Shown: positions 11,140-21,763 of the stretch, piece after piece
Position numbering within the stretch: the stretch's first letter is position 1
Layout: the number at the start of each line of letters is the position of its first letter
Assembly: GCA_021234155.1 (NCBI GenBank)
Contig: JAJEKV010000010.1
Span: 21,352,833-21,416,832, forward strand
Length of the DNA stretch: 64,000 nt
Direction: 5' to 3'
Source: Isoetes taiwanensis
Taxonomy: Eukaryota > Streptophyta > Lycopodiopsida > Isoetales > Isoetaceae
Position numbers and translations under genes: made by a program
Notes under the pieces: model-generated
The model's database searches: none
What the model saw: only the letters and a program-made list of their open reading frames with translations
Told to the model about the DNA's origin: nothing

Positions 11140-12337
11140 GTATTTGTTAAGGTTTAAAATATTAGCTTAAATCCGGCATGAATGACCTGTTCGATCACCT
11201 CTTTTGGTGTTATCTGCCTCTTTGATTACCCGTTTGAGTGCAAAATCGGCATGAACAGGCCCAGCTTATTGCGACTGATCACCCATTCAAATTTCTTAGT
11301 TGGAGCATACGATTCTGTAAAGCTTCCATTTTGGAAGTAACAAAAACAAGCACGGCATATTACAAGGCATACCGGGCTGCAACATGCAATGCATTTGATG
11401 GGAAGTTCCACTTCGTCCTTCTAACCTCTTGCACAAGCTCTGTGCAATGCTTTAAATCCAACGGATTCCTCTATTGGCTCTTTCTCTCCCATTCACCATA
11501 CAGGCAAGAGATCAAACACAAAGGTAATAGCCTGATGTGCCGTTGATGTGCTTGTTGCCTTTCTATGCATGCATTTTTAATTTTACAGACTTTAGTGTTT
11601 TTTGTGTCCAAAGTCTGGTCTGTTTTTTGTGTCCAAAGCTTTTACTGTTCACACTTGGCTGCACGCAAATTATAGGCTGTGTTTTTTCCAAAGTCTGGTC
11701 TGTTTCTTAACATAGCTTGCTTTTTAAATATAACAAAGCTTTTACTGTTCACACTTGGCTGCATGCAAATCATAGGTTGGCCATCTCAGCCTTTCAGGCA
11801 TTTACTTAGGTGGGCTTTTGCTTAAAGCAGGTACATGAATCAGAATGCTAGGATTGCATATGTTTTCTAGATCTAGGCTTATTTCTGATATAACTAATTC
11901 TCTGCTTAGGTATGCGGGATAATTTCTTGGCTGAATAGACATATAAGATGGGTGGACTTGTTACGTTGCTTGTGGTGGTTGCATTAATCTTCGGATTCAA
12001 TCTTTGTTCAACACGAACTACTATTATGTCGTTCCTTCTACTTGGTATGAACTTTTACTTTTTGGTCCCCCTCTTTTACTTTTTCTTTTTTTCCCATGAC
12101 CTATTGGTCTCCGTGGACGTTAAAAAACTATTCTATTCTTTATTCTATTCTTCTGGACTTATATTTAATCTGATGCTTCTCATGCTTTGTGTAGCTTTAT
12201 GTACATTTGTATGGTCCCTTCTCTTTCCTCCCGAAGCGCAAGCGGCAGGCGCACCTCATCAGCGTGGTAATAATGTGTTTTTTCTATGTTATTTATAATC
12301 CATGCCATGTTTGTTAAACTATTTCTTTGGCTTCCAG
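11140..12337 (+). other. Transposon interior without recognisable coding
   Basis: This stretch is where the rest of TNPD should be. It holds a duplicated 45-bp sequence (11635-11680 and 11743-11788, both beginning CAAAGCTTTTACTGTTCACA, about 108 bp apart) and a LINE/SINE-like 3' tail near 12040-12150. I see no transposase remnant. Confidence 0.6.
12040..12150 (+). mobile_element. Retroelement 3' tail: hairpin, GTGGACGTTA and ATTCT repeat
   Basis: The stretch ends CATGACC, TATT, GGTCTCC, GTGGACGTTA and then degenerate ATTCT repeats. The GACC/GGTC stem at 12098-12109 parallels the 3' stem-loops of the three LINEs in this window, and the same layout recurs at 33450-33583 before an (ATCT)n run. 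It is probably a severely truncated LINE or a SINE tail inserted in the CACTA interior. Confidence 0.55.
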
Positions 12338-12905
12338 AGCATAGAAAGACCAGGAATAGACAGCTATCACAAAACAATGATCGATCGGGTGACCACACTC
12401 CAGGTGTATTCAATGAATTCCTGACCAGTCACTTTTTATTTCTCATCATTGCTTAAAGTCTTTCAATATTCATCTCAGGGCAACCACATTTGAACGGCAC
12501 TCAACCCGGTAGTGGTAGTGGTAGTGGGGGAAGACCACCTCCACATACTAATGACCGAGTCGATGACCATATCTTAGGTTTATTTTTTATTTAATGTTAC
12601 TTGTTTATTTCTCGTTATTGCTTATAATATACATTTCAGGTTTATTCTTTAAATTTCACTTGTTTATTTCTCCTTATTCTTATTGCTTATAATATTTATC
12701 ATACATTGCAGGGCAACAATTTTCTCAAGGCAATCAATCGGGTAGTGGTAGGAGACCACCTCCACATAACAATGAGCGATCGGGTGCCTATCTATCTTTC
12801 AGATTTATTCAATGAATTTCTCACTATTTGCATGTAGTAATTTTTTAAATTCTGGATTACTGTACATTTTCAGGGCCACCTCCAAGCGATATTCTAGTAG
12901 CTCCC
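12338..12905 (+). repeat. Four tandem exon-intron modules
   Basis: Exons at 12338, 12479, 12712 and 12874 start after a CAG and share a theme: Gly/Ser run, RPPPH, then a (T/N)N(D/E)R(S/V)(G/D) motif (PHTNDRVDD, PHNNERSGA, QNNDRSGDHTPG). Three of the following introns begin with a similar sequence (TTATTCAATGAATT). The module appears to have been duplicated with its intron. Confidence 0.6.
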
Positions 12906-14734
12906 AACAATCAACCACCTCCTTGTATTGCTGGTTTGAGTGCCGAGATGCTTAGCCAAGTAGTGGCATATGTTATGGCTAATATGCCACAACGTCAAAG
13001 TTTTGATGCTTCAAGACGTAGCAGTGATAATAGCGTGCACGAAAGTAGTAGGCGCATGAGGAAAAGTACGAACTTGCATATAACAAGGAACCTTGAAAAA
13101 GACTTTCGAAAGTATGTTTATGTCCTTTATTTTTATCTGAAAGCTTTAAGATTTTCTTTAGTAAGGCTATTATGCACGCATGTTTATAAGTCTTGTTTGA
13201 CAACTAGTGCATGCATGTTTATAAGTCTTGTTTGACAACTAGATGCATTTGATGTGCTTAATTTGATTTTCTTGGTTTTGAACTTTTGTGGTTATCAACA
13301 AACCTTTGTGCTTGTTCTTTTTAAGTTTGAATCACACTATTTTAGATCTTTCAAAGTCATTATTTCATTTCTTAAGAATGTTCTTAATCATATCTTACTT
13401 TGCAGGACTAAATCAAGTGGAACACGACCTCAAGATGTTGGATTGGGTGGTGACAAGATGCATAGTCATCATAAGAAACGAAAGGATCGAGATGAACCAA
13501 AGGTTGTGGTTCAAGATGTACAAAAAAAAACCAGATGAAGGCCCTAAGTTTACTGTGTAAGCATAAAAGTTTAGCTAAGTTTAGGTGATGATCTCCATTT
13601 TCATATGTTTTTCTTTGTATTGTAGTGAACATATTCCAGAAAGGAACTCGTGGGGCGATCTCTTTTACAACAGATTATACAATTTGGTGGACGTAAAAAT
13701 TTCTCATATATTTAGTCTAGATGGGGAGTGGCCTGGAGGTTACAACCAGCGGGAAATAGAAGACGTGCGAGAACGTCGGGAATTTCCTGCTATAAAGAAG
13801 TACAAACACTTCAATTGGAAAATCATAACTCGTATGATGGGTAGTTATCTCAGAAGGAAAAGGTAAGCAAAAATAATTGATGAGTTTGATACTTGTTTAT
13901 TTTAGATTGCTTATTCCAATTGTTACTTTATTTATGAAGGGAACATGTTATTAAGAAACTAAAGAGGGATAAAAAAAACTTCCTTGATTGGTCAAAAGTG
14001 CCTGTACCTGAGAATATAAGTGTGCACGACTTCAAGGTATATTAAAATTTTAGTATGCTTGTTTGTTATAAGGCTCAATCACCAGCTAACCTTCTTATAC
14101 TTTTTGTAGAGCGAGCAAAGGATCCAGAGCAAAAGCATTCACAACGAACGGCAAAAGCAACGAAAAGTGAGCATAAACCCTCGCACTTGGGCTCTGGCGG
14201 GAGACCTTCTTTTATATATAGATTTGTAAGTTTTTTTTATTTTATTTCATTGTCATTAAAGTGGTTAACTACTACCTTTCAACTTACGTGTTGTATTGCT
14301 ATAGGAGAGAATATATGATTTTCGACCAACCAATGAATATATTAAAGTGGCAGGTGAATTTGGAGCTACTGAGCTTTTTCGAAGGTTAACTGATAGTGGT
14401 ACTTTGCCAAGAGCATTGAATAGTAACATGAGTAGTTCTTTTTACTTGTCTTGTATTATTATAGTTCAATTTAACTTTGTGTAGTTTGTTTTTCCATTTG
14501 TAATTAGATGCTTGTTATTATATTTTTTAGGATGCTGTTGGAGAACTCGATAGGGCCCTTGCAGATGATGCACTGCATCATCAAGGTGAATGCTCTGCCG
14601 CTGTCCAGAATGATGATGACTACGATGACAATGATGATATTGAGGATGATGATGAGGACGACAATGATGATGCGACGGAGGAGAATGACCATTCTGAAAA
14701 TTCTAATGATGAGCATACATACGACGTTTTATAA
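12338..14734 (+). CDS. Second gene of the CACTA element (TNPA-like / Transposase_24-like)
   Basis: About ten short exons with good splice signals: 12338-12403, 12479-12577, 12712-12800, 12874-13111, 13405-13556, 13626-13862, 13940-14036, 14110-14225, 14305-about 14425 and 14531-14734. Reading blocks are Gly/Ser/Pro-rich modules, then LSAEMLSQVVAYVMANMPQR, ERNSWGDLFYNRLYNLVDVK, HFNWKIITRMMGSYLRRKR, LKRDKKNFLDWSKVPVPENI and IYDFRPTNEYIKVAGEFGAT. The acidic tail is rich in DD and EDDDEDDNDD and ends at TAA. The position (downstream, same strand), basic centre and acidic tail fit the DNA-binding second protein of En/Spm elements. The family call is inferred from position and general pattern more than from a signature. 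The exon ending near 12800 has lost its GT donor, and an A9 run at 13521 may shift the frame. Confidence 0.55.
13169..13243. repeat. 37-bp tandem duplication in an intron
   Basis: The segment GCATGTTTATAAGTCTTGTT followed by TGACAACTAG occurs twice back to back. No coding consequence is expected, as it lies between exons. Confidence 0.8.
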
Positions 14735-14919
14735 ACGGTGAATTCTTTTGACATTTAGTTTTGTTATTTTGCATATTTCTTTCTCCTTTTGTGATCCTCG
14801 TCATGACATATATTTCTATTGTACATGACATATTATTAATATATCAGTTTTATGTTTTTATGTATGAATATGATTGTGATTTTGTTACTAATATTTTTTT
14901 TTTAATAAAATTAATGCAC

Positions 14920-15609
14920 GTCGCAACAAAAACATGTCCCATACGCCATACGTTGCAAGAAAATAAAACATGCTTGAAACGTTCTTTGCGACATATAATT
15001 TACGTCAATAAGATGCCACTAAATTATTCAAAAGCCACGTGGCATACGTAATGATATTTGTAAATAAAAAATAAAAAATAAAAAATAAAAAATAAAAAAT
15101 AAAAAATAAAAAATAAAAAATAAAAAATAGGAATGACACAAAAATGGAACATATTTGCAACATATTGGGGACGTAACAACAACGTGTGTGGGACGTATAA
15201 GGAACGTGTTTTCAACTTATCAGCAACGTTTTAGCGACAAATATGCCACGTGTTTGTGACTTATAAGCCACGTCTCTTGAACGTCATAGAGACGTGTATG
15301 GCGTCGAACACACGTCGCTGATATTAAGTTTTTTGAAAGTATTCTGCGACGTAATAGAGACGTTAAAGCAATGTATAATCGACGTCTGGCTATCGTCAAA
15401 GGGACATATTAGTTACATGTCTGGGATGTCGTCGACGTCACCGATACGTCGCACATGCGACGTGACGTCGCTTTGCGACGAATCCACGGCGACATCGTTT
15501 GCGGCGTGCGGGAAACGTTAGTAAAACATGTGCATGCGATGTTTGACGTCCTTATTACGTCGCTATGACGTTGCAAACGACGTTGCAAACTGCCTCTTTT
15601 GTAGTAGTG
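14920..15609. repeat. CACTA right subterminal repeats with a heptamer microsatellite
   Basis: Inverted counterpart of the left subterminal array: many ACGTCGC, CGACGT and AACGTTGCAAACG words leading to the right terminal repeat (15584-15609). At about 15060-15128 there is an (AAAAAAT)n run of roughly nine units, which breaks up the array. Confidence 0.85.
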
Positions 15610-15612
15610 AAA

Positions 15613-16821
15613 TTTGTGTCCCCCACTGCAACCCTACCTGATGTCATGTGAAATTTGTGCCTTAGTCTTGTCTTTTGTTGCGCTTCTGCCTAGCTCTGAG
15701 CTGCTTGGCTTGCGTTGGGAGGAAATCCTCATCCTTTCTCATCCTTTCCTTCCCTTCAAAAACTGACTAGTAGGGTGCGGGTTCATGGGTGTCTATTGCA
15801 GGTCTTGGTGGCTTCTATTGTCTTGTGGGTCTTCTTGAACGTCTCATTACCCTAGGGGATTTTAGTCACTTAGATGGTCCTCCTGATGGCCACTTTTTTC
15901 ATGGCGTCCGCATTTCTCCTCATGGTGTGTCTATCCGTGAGAAGACCATCTCATGTTCTACTTTGCGCTCCTGGTTCAGGCGCCATAGCCTAGAATAGAT
16001 TTAGAAGACGGATAGGAAGTGATCAATTTTTGAGCTCAAAGTGGTAGAATCGATTTGATCATGGTAGTAGGAGCTCAAAAGGCTGAATAAGGATGAGAAA
16101 AACTGGTAGGACAGAGGACTATTCTACTTACCATTTCTTATGACCAACATTTTACAACTTTTCTACCTTATATGCTACAACAAATGGTCTTCTTGCATTT
16201 TTCAATGCATGCATAGATACGAAGAATCTTGTGGTTCAAGTTCATAGGCTACTTTACATTAGACCTCAAGTTTTCTTCCCGTTGTAGGATATTTCTCTCT
16301 TGCATGGTCTTTGGCATAGGCATTTTGGCTAAGCTTGCTAAGTTGTTCTCTAGTCACCATCACATGGTAGTCTTCTTTAAATTGAACTCGAGGTTTTTAT
16401 TACATAATATTTTATACGTTACATGCAATCTGCATGCATTATGTCCATCTACATGTTTTCTTTACTTACATTTAACAGTAGGTCTTGTTGGCCTATTTCT
16501 TGAGATGATGCATGAAACTGTATTGTTTAAACCCGTCTCAATAAAATCCAAAAGGAATATTGCTTTATCTCGCTCAAGCAACTTTTATTTTATGAGTTTG
16601 TATGATTGGCATGGAAACATTGCAGAAATACATTGTGTTTGTCCTTTTTTCTCTTAAGATTTTTTAATTATACTCCATTTTAGGATGACATGTGAATGTT
16701 GCATTTTGATCTTAGTGGCATTTCAATGGTGCATAAGTTTCTTTGAAATGTGGCCTTTGGTTTAACTATTACTTTTAGTTATTTGTATGGTTAACAATTG
16801 TGGGTTTATTACATTGTGCTT
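15613..16821. other. No gene seen
   Basis: Unique-looking AT-rich DNA. Short ORFs at 15789-15998 and 16229-16657 show no family features. The stretch ends where the pyrimidine repeat preceding the first LINE begins. Confidence 0.5.
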
Positions 16822-16903
16822 TCTCTCTCTCTCTCTCCCTCTCCCTCTCCCTCTCCCTCTCCCTCTCCCTCTCCCTCTCCCTCTCCCTCTCTCTCTCTCT
16901 CTC
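16822..16903. repeat. (CT)n/(CTCCCT)n microsatellite before LINE L1
   Basis: CT dinucleotides, then about eleven CTCCCT units, then CT again. The LINE reverse transcriptase sequence starts directly after it, and the repeat is read in frame as Leu-Pro and Leu-Ser codons upstream of GVKQGCP. Confidence 0.95.
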
Positions 16904-19048
16904 ACAGGTGTAAAGCAGGGGTGTCCCATGTCCCCCACTCTTTTTGGGTTGTTCATAGACCAACTAGAAGATTGGATAATGCAGAACGGAGGAGATGGTA
17001 TGGCTCTAGAGAGGTATGTGGTGTTCTTACTTCTATATGCGGATGATGTAGTACTTTTGTCAAGGTCAATTACTGGGATACAGAAACATCTAGATGGATT
17101 GGCTGAATTTTGTGACCGCAAGAGTATGAAAGTGAACATGGGAAAGACTAAAATAATTGTGTTTGGGGCAAACAAAGTGGATCACATACACCTTTTCTAC
17201 AAAGGGGAACCGGTAGAACTGGTGGATTCATATAAATATCTAGGGATACAGGTTGATAAGAGTCCAAGTTGGAACTATGCGGTAGAGCAGAGGATAAATG
17301 GTGGGCTGAAAGCATTATATAGCATGCAGCGCAGCAGTAGAAAAAATGAGATATGGAACTTCCAATTGAAAAAACAGTTATATGGGGTCCTAGTGCAGAC
17401 AGTATTGTTGTATGGTTGTGAGGTATGGGCTCCAGAGTTGGCTGAGGAGACTTGGAGGAAAATAGAAAAGGTACAGAAGAAATTTCTCAGAACAGAGCTT
17501 GGTGTTAAGTCGCAGACACCGTATGACATGCTATTGGCCGAGTGTGGGATGACATCATTGCAATCAGAAGCTTTGTGCCGAACGCTTAAGTATGTATGCA
17601 AAGTACAGGAAATGCCAGTATCTAGTCTACCACGATTGGCCTTAGAGGCAACAAAATGTAAGGGATGGTATGCCGATATACAAAATTGGATGAGAAAGTG
17701 GGATTTAGATATATCTAGATTGGCCGAACATCATGCGGATATTAGAGAGTGGGTAATGGATCATGTTATGGAGAAATCATGGAGAGTGCCAGAAGTCAAG
17801 AAGGAATATTACAGGCAGCATATCAGTCCACAGCTTCAGGTTCCAAGATATTTGAGAGAAGGTGTGTCATTAAAATTAAGGCATACAATTGGCAGAATGA
17901 GACTTAGCTCACATCATCTTGGCGTTGAAGTTGGACGTTGGAGCAATATTCCCCATGAGCTGAGACTCTGCAAGCTATATAAGATGGGAGTGGTCGAGGA
18001 TGAAATGCATGTGCTTCTACAGTGTCCACAATACAAAAGCATCAGAGATACATATAATATTGTTTGTGGTAACTTGATAGCTTTCTTTGATATGCCAGGT
18101 AGCACAATCGGTGACTATATTGTTAAAATTTTGGAGCATAGGGATCAGGGTAATAAAGAGTGGCTAAAATTCGCCAAATGGCGATTTTTTAGACCTTTTG
18201 TCAAATTTCATGGCTAAAGTTTATAAAGGCAAATTTTTTAGAAAAAGTATAATTTAGCCACTCCAAAAGGGGGTAAATTCTGAACGCTTAGAGTTTAGCC
18301 AGGATTGTTTGCTGCATGGTGTACTGAATCGCCTTCTCTAAAGTTGATTAGGAGAACCCTGATCAATTCAGATAGCCATGCCAATTATATTCAGGGACCT
18401 CTTTCATTTAGGAATTGCCATTAGATACCTCAATCATATTTTGAATTTGTATCTATAAGTTGTTTAGGTTAACATGATGCACATTTTAAGCTTTAAATAG
18501 TAGTGATCTCTTTTTGCAATTGTTGACCCTAAAGTGCTTCATCACCAAATTCACCATTTGGATGCATTTGACCCCAACTTAAACATGCATGTTCCTTCAA
18601 ACGATATTGTTTGTTCCTTATGAATTGTACTTTGAACAACTTTGTTATCATTTTGTAAAAGAAGCATATTGAATCAATGTCATTCATGTACTAATCAATG
18701 CTCAAAGTTTGAAGTTAAATAGTTGCACTTTAGCTGGGGACCAAGGAAAATTCGCCATCAACATAATTTCATGTCATATAAATTTTACATTTTAGCCAAG
18801 TGGAAAGATAACTAAAGAGCTTTATTTTATCAAATTTCGCCAAGAAAAAAAACTAAGAACTTTTGTTTTTCATAGGTTTAGCCAATCTTAATTTGCATAG
18901 AAAAACATTTAGGGTCGTTAAAATTTACCCTGATAGGGATATAATGTTGAGGAAACTTAACATTCAAGAGATACAAGAGGATGAGTTAGAGGGGTCTAGT
19001 GCATTTCTTTCAGAGGATGCGCTAGAGGATATATTTTACAATCTGTAA
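16904..19048 (+). pseudogene. LINE reverse transcriptase, C-terminal part (L1)
   Basis: An open frame to 18217 encodes the C-terminal half of a LINE ORF2: GVKQGCPMSPTLFGLFID, the catalytic YADDVVLLSRS, then DSYKYLGIQVDK, LLYGCEVWAPEL, LRTELGVKSQTPYDMLLAE and RMRLSSHHLGVEVGRW. The usual Cys/His zinc-knuckle-like tail (C..C...H....C) survives only in part (EDEMHVLLQCPQY); the first Cys pair region reads LCKLYKMG. The fingers part of the reverse transcriptase and the endonuclease are missing. The frame is cut by the 18161-18884 insertion; after it the C-terminus resumes with an acidic tail (EIQEDELEGSSAFLSEDALE) and a stop at 19046-19048. It is inactive. Confidence 0.88.
18161..18884. mobile_element. 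724-bp insertion with TGGCTAAA inverted ends
   Basis: It splits the C-terminal tail of L1. The left side begins TGGCTAAAATTCGCCA and the right side ends TTTAGCCA; further TTAGCCA and TTCGCCA words sit inverted near both ends. It has no coding content. The boundaries come from the break in LINE homology and the inverted ends; no target duplication is evident, so the exact limits may be off by several bases. Confidence 0.6.
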
Positions 19049-19069
19049 GTGTATGGTTGAGCGTCACAT

Positions 19070-19083
19070 AGACCTGGTGGTCT
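19070..19083 (+). other. LINE L1 3' stem-loop
   Basis: Stem AGACC/GGTCT with loop TGGT, about 20 nt after the ORF stop. It is homologous to the stem-loops at 29007 and 32743. LINE 3' stem-loops are typically recognised by the reverse transcriptase; that role is inferred here. Confidence 0.7.
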
Positions 19084-19118
19084 GCAGACACATATTTTTA
19101 TAAACATTTCATTTCATT

Positions 19119-19260
<142 letters not shown>

Positions 19261-19710
19261 TTGCGAAATGAAGTCAACAACTATCGAACTATAATGGTTA
19301 GTAGCTTATTCTCAAAACTCTTTTCCACAATTCTAGAGAAGAAACTGAGTAAATGGGCAGAGGATAATGAAAAACGTGCAGAGGCGCAGGCTGGCTTTAG
19401 AGCAGGAAGATCGACCTTGGATCATCTATTAGTTTTAAAAACTATATTTGATAAGGTCAAAGGGACAAGGAAGCCAGTATACATGGCATTTGTTGATTTC
19501 CGAAAAGCTTTCGATCAGGTGCCAAGAGGCCAATTGTGGGAGAGGTTGGAGAAGTTAAATGTGCCACATGATCTCAGGGATGCTGTTAGGGTGCTTTATG
19601 ATAAGGTACTAGTCCAATTATCTCAACCTTTTTCTTTGAGTATTCCGGAATGTGTAGAGAGTAATGTAGGGGTGAAACAAGGGTGCCCGTTATCCCCCAC
19701 ATTATTTGGA

Positions 19711-21073
19711 CTCCCCCTTAAACCCCCTTTGGTTTGGGTGCATATTCACACGGGGGGTGACTCCGGGCAACGAGAGCTGTTGGATAGGCATATTCACCCC
19801 TTATTCCTTAATCTATACCGTACGTAAAGTTCCTCGTTTGTGGGGTATGCAAGTACAAAATTTGCTATACTGTATAACAAGATTCACAAAATACTATAAG
19901 ATTTCAAGCAGAATACTATATGGTGTTGATTTTGTACGTGCAAAATACAATTATGAGGGCTCTCGCTGCCCTACGTCATCCCCCGTGTGAATATGCACCC
20001 AAACCAAAGGGGGTTTAAGGGGGATTTTAATTTAAATGTGTTGGACCTAATGGTTGTGTTAATTAATGTCAATGGTAGTTATGTGTTGGTTGTTAATGTC
20101 AATGGTTGTTATGTGTTGGTTGTTATGTGTTGGGGAATTTAGTTTTTATATGTTGGATGTTAATAGTTTGTGTTGCAAAAAAAATGTTTTGGCCCTTCGG
20201 GGCCTTAGGGACGCCCCCCCCCCCCCCTTGTTGTGACAAAAAATTTAGAATTCAAACCAGGAAAAAACTAGAATTCATTTGAGGCTTTCATCACCTGTAG
20301 CTTTTGAATTTCATCACAATAAAACAAATAGAACATAAGTAAAAGTTACCATAAAGATAGAGCAGATTGATCCCATTATTGAAAGTCATAAAGTTTGCAA
20401 CACCCATACACAAACATTTTTCAACTGGAATTTAACAGCAGCCTTTGGTCTCCATGGATTCTTGTGGTGAGAAACCCAAAGTGGAAAACTTTTCTGCTTG
20501 TTAGCACAAGGATCTAGAAGCCTTGGAATTTGCTTAATAACTGCCTCAAAATCTAAAAATGCATGGTAATTTTTTGCAAGCTTCATTCGGAATGAGCCAT
20601 AAAACAATATCCAATAGCGCAATCCTGTATTAATCAGTTGGTAGGATGTGAAAGCCTACCAAACCCGGCCGAAAAATTGCTGTTTTAGCATAGATAACTT
20701 AACCAAACATATCCATATCATACACTATCAAAAAGATCGCAGAGAGAGCTTTCCAACGCAATAAAAATCATCTCAAACAGAGCTCTGGATCAAAAGTTAT
20801 AATAAGAAATGTGTTGCCGGCGGGGAAACTGCACTACATGCGCCCTTCAAGCCCTTCATGTGCCCATTATGCACCACACACACAAAAAGAGGGCTTTTGT
20901 TGTGAGCCATTGGTTGTTGACCATTGGAAAAAAAAGGCTAAAATCAATGGCTCAGAAATGGTGCACTCTAGATGTACGCATTAGTACATCCATTTGAATA
21001 CATCACGAAATCATAGGAAAACCTTAGTGAAAAGCGTACAAAAACTTAAAGAAAACCCCCTGTTATTATGCTA
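19711..21073. mobile_element. 1.36-kb insertion splitting L2 between LFGL and FDGLEDW
   Basis: LINE homology stops at 19710 and resumes at 21074 exactly where the other copies are continuous (LFGLFID). The left part is a complete MITE (19712-20024). The rest (20025-21073) holds GTTATGTGTTGGTTG-type short tandem repeats near 20040-20150, a poly-C run of about 14 at 20214, and otherwise non-coding DNA. It could be one element or two nested ones. Confidence 0.7.
19712..20024. mobile_element. 313-bp MITE with about 43-bp terminal inverted repeats
   Basis: The left end (TCCCCCTTAAACCCCCTTTG, continuing GTTTGGGTGCATATTCACAC) is the reverse complement of 19981-20024. Pairing is perfect for about 43 bp and then continues imperfectly (GTGAC versus ATGAC). 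There is no ORF inside. The target duplication is not clear. Confidence 0.88.
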
Positions 21074-21763
21074 CATATTTGATGGTTTGGAAGATTGGTT
21101 GCGTGATAATTGCCCAGATGGGATAGATTTGCATGGATATATCATTCAATTGCTAATATATGCCGACGACGTGGTTATTTTTGCACGGTCCAAGGAGCAC
21201 ATGCAGAAACATTTGGATCGGCTGGCTTCTTTTTGCGACAACAGGTATGCAAGTAAATTTGGAGAAAACAAAAATTATGACAGTAGGAGTTTTGAAGCAG
21301 AACTCTATTTTTAAATACAAGGGACAAGTGGTAGAGATGTGTGATTCTTATAAGTATTTGGGTCTTGTTTTTAGTAGAAACCACAGATGGAATACCTGTA
21401 TTGCACAAAGAGTTGATGGGGGGCAAAAAGCTTTATATGCACTACAAAGCATGTGTAGGAGATCCCATCTTTGGTCATGGTCTCTTAAGGTGAAACTTTT
21501 TCAATCTCTGGTACAGAATGTTGTTCTTTATGGGTGTGAAATTTGGGGGCCAAGTCTCCCACGTTGTTTATGGGAAGATCTTGAACAAATCTTAAAGAAG
21601 TTCCTAAGATTGGAATTGGGGGTTAAATCCCAAACGCCATATCCTATGATGTTAGCAGAAAGTGGGCTTATGCCGCTTGAGGGGGAAGCGCTTCTTAAGA
21701 GTATCCATTACTTTAAGAAAGTATGTGACATGGATGGGGTAAGAATTCCATATAAGGCTTTAT

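Larger units (their letters stand above)
8657..15609 (+). mobile_element. CACTA (En/Spm) DNA transposon, 6.95 kb
   Basis: The left end is CACTACTAGAGAATGGGC and the right end, read on the other strand, is CACTACTACAAAAGAGGC. Both are followed by GTTTGC(A/G)ACGTCG-type sequence. The 3 bp outside each end is AAA (8654-8656 and 15610-15612), matching the 3-bp target duplication of CACTA elements. Both subterminal regions are packed with GACGTCGCAA words. Internal genes in order are a transposase-associated domain with SET, a stub of the TNPD transposase, and a multi-exon second gene. Most of the TNPD catalytic region is missing, so the copy cannot be autonomous. The short target duplication and shared ends indicate one insertion event. 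Confidence 0.93.

Noticed and set aside
16762-17175. Minus-strand ORFs with RGRGRG or EREREREK runs
   Set aside because: Translations of the (CTCCCT)n microsatellite; the plus strand carries the LINE reverse transcriptase.
18863-19048. Independent small gene
   Set aside because: It is the C-terminal tail of LINE L1 resumed after the 724-bp insertion, as shown by the acidic end and following 3' stem-loop.
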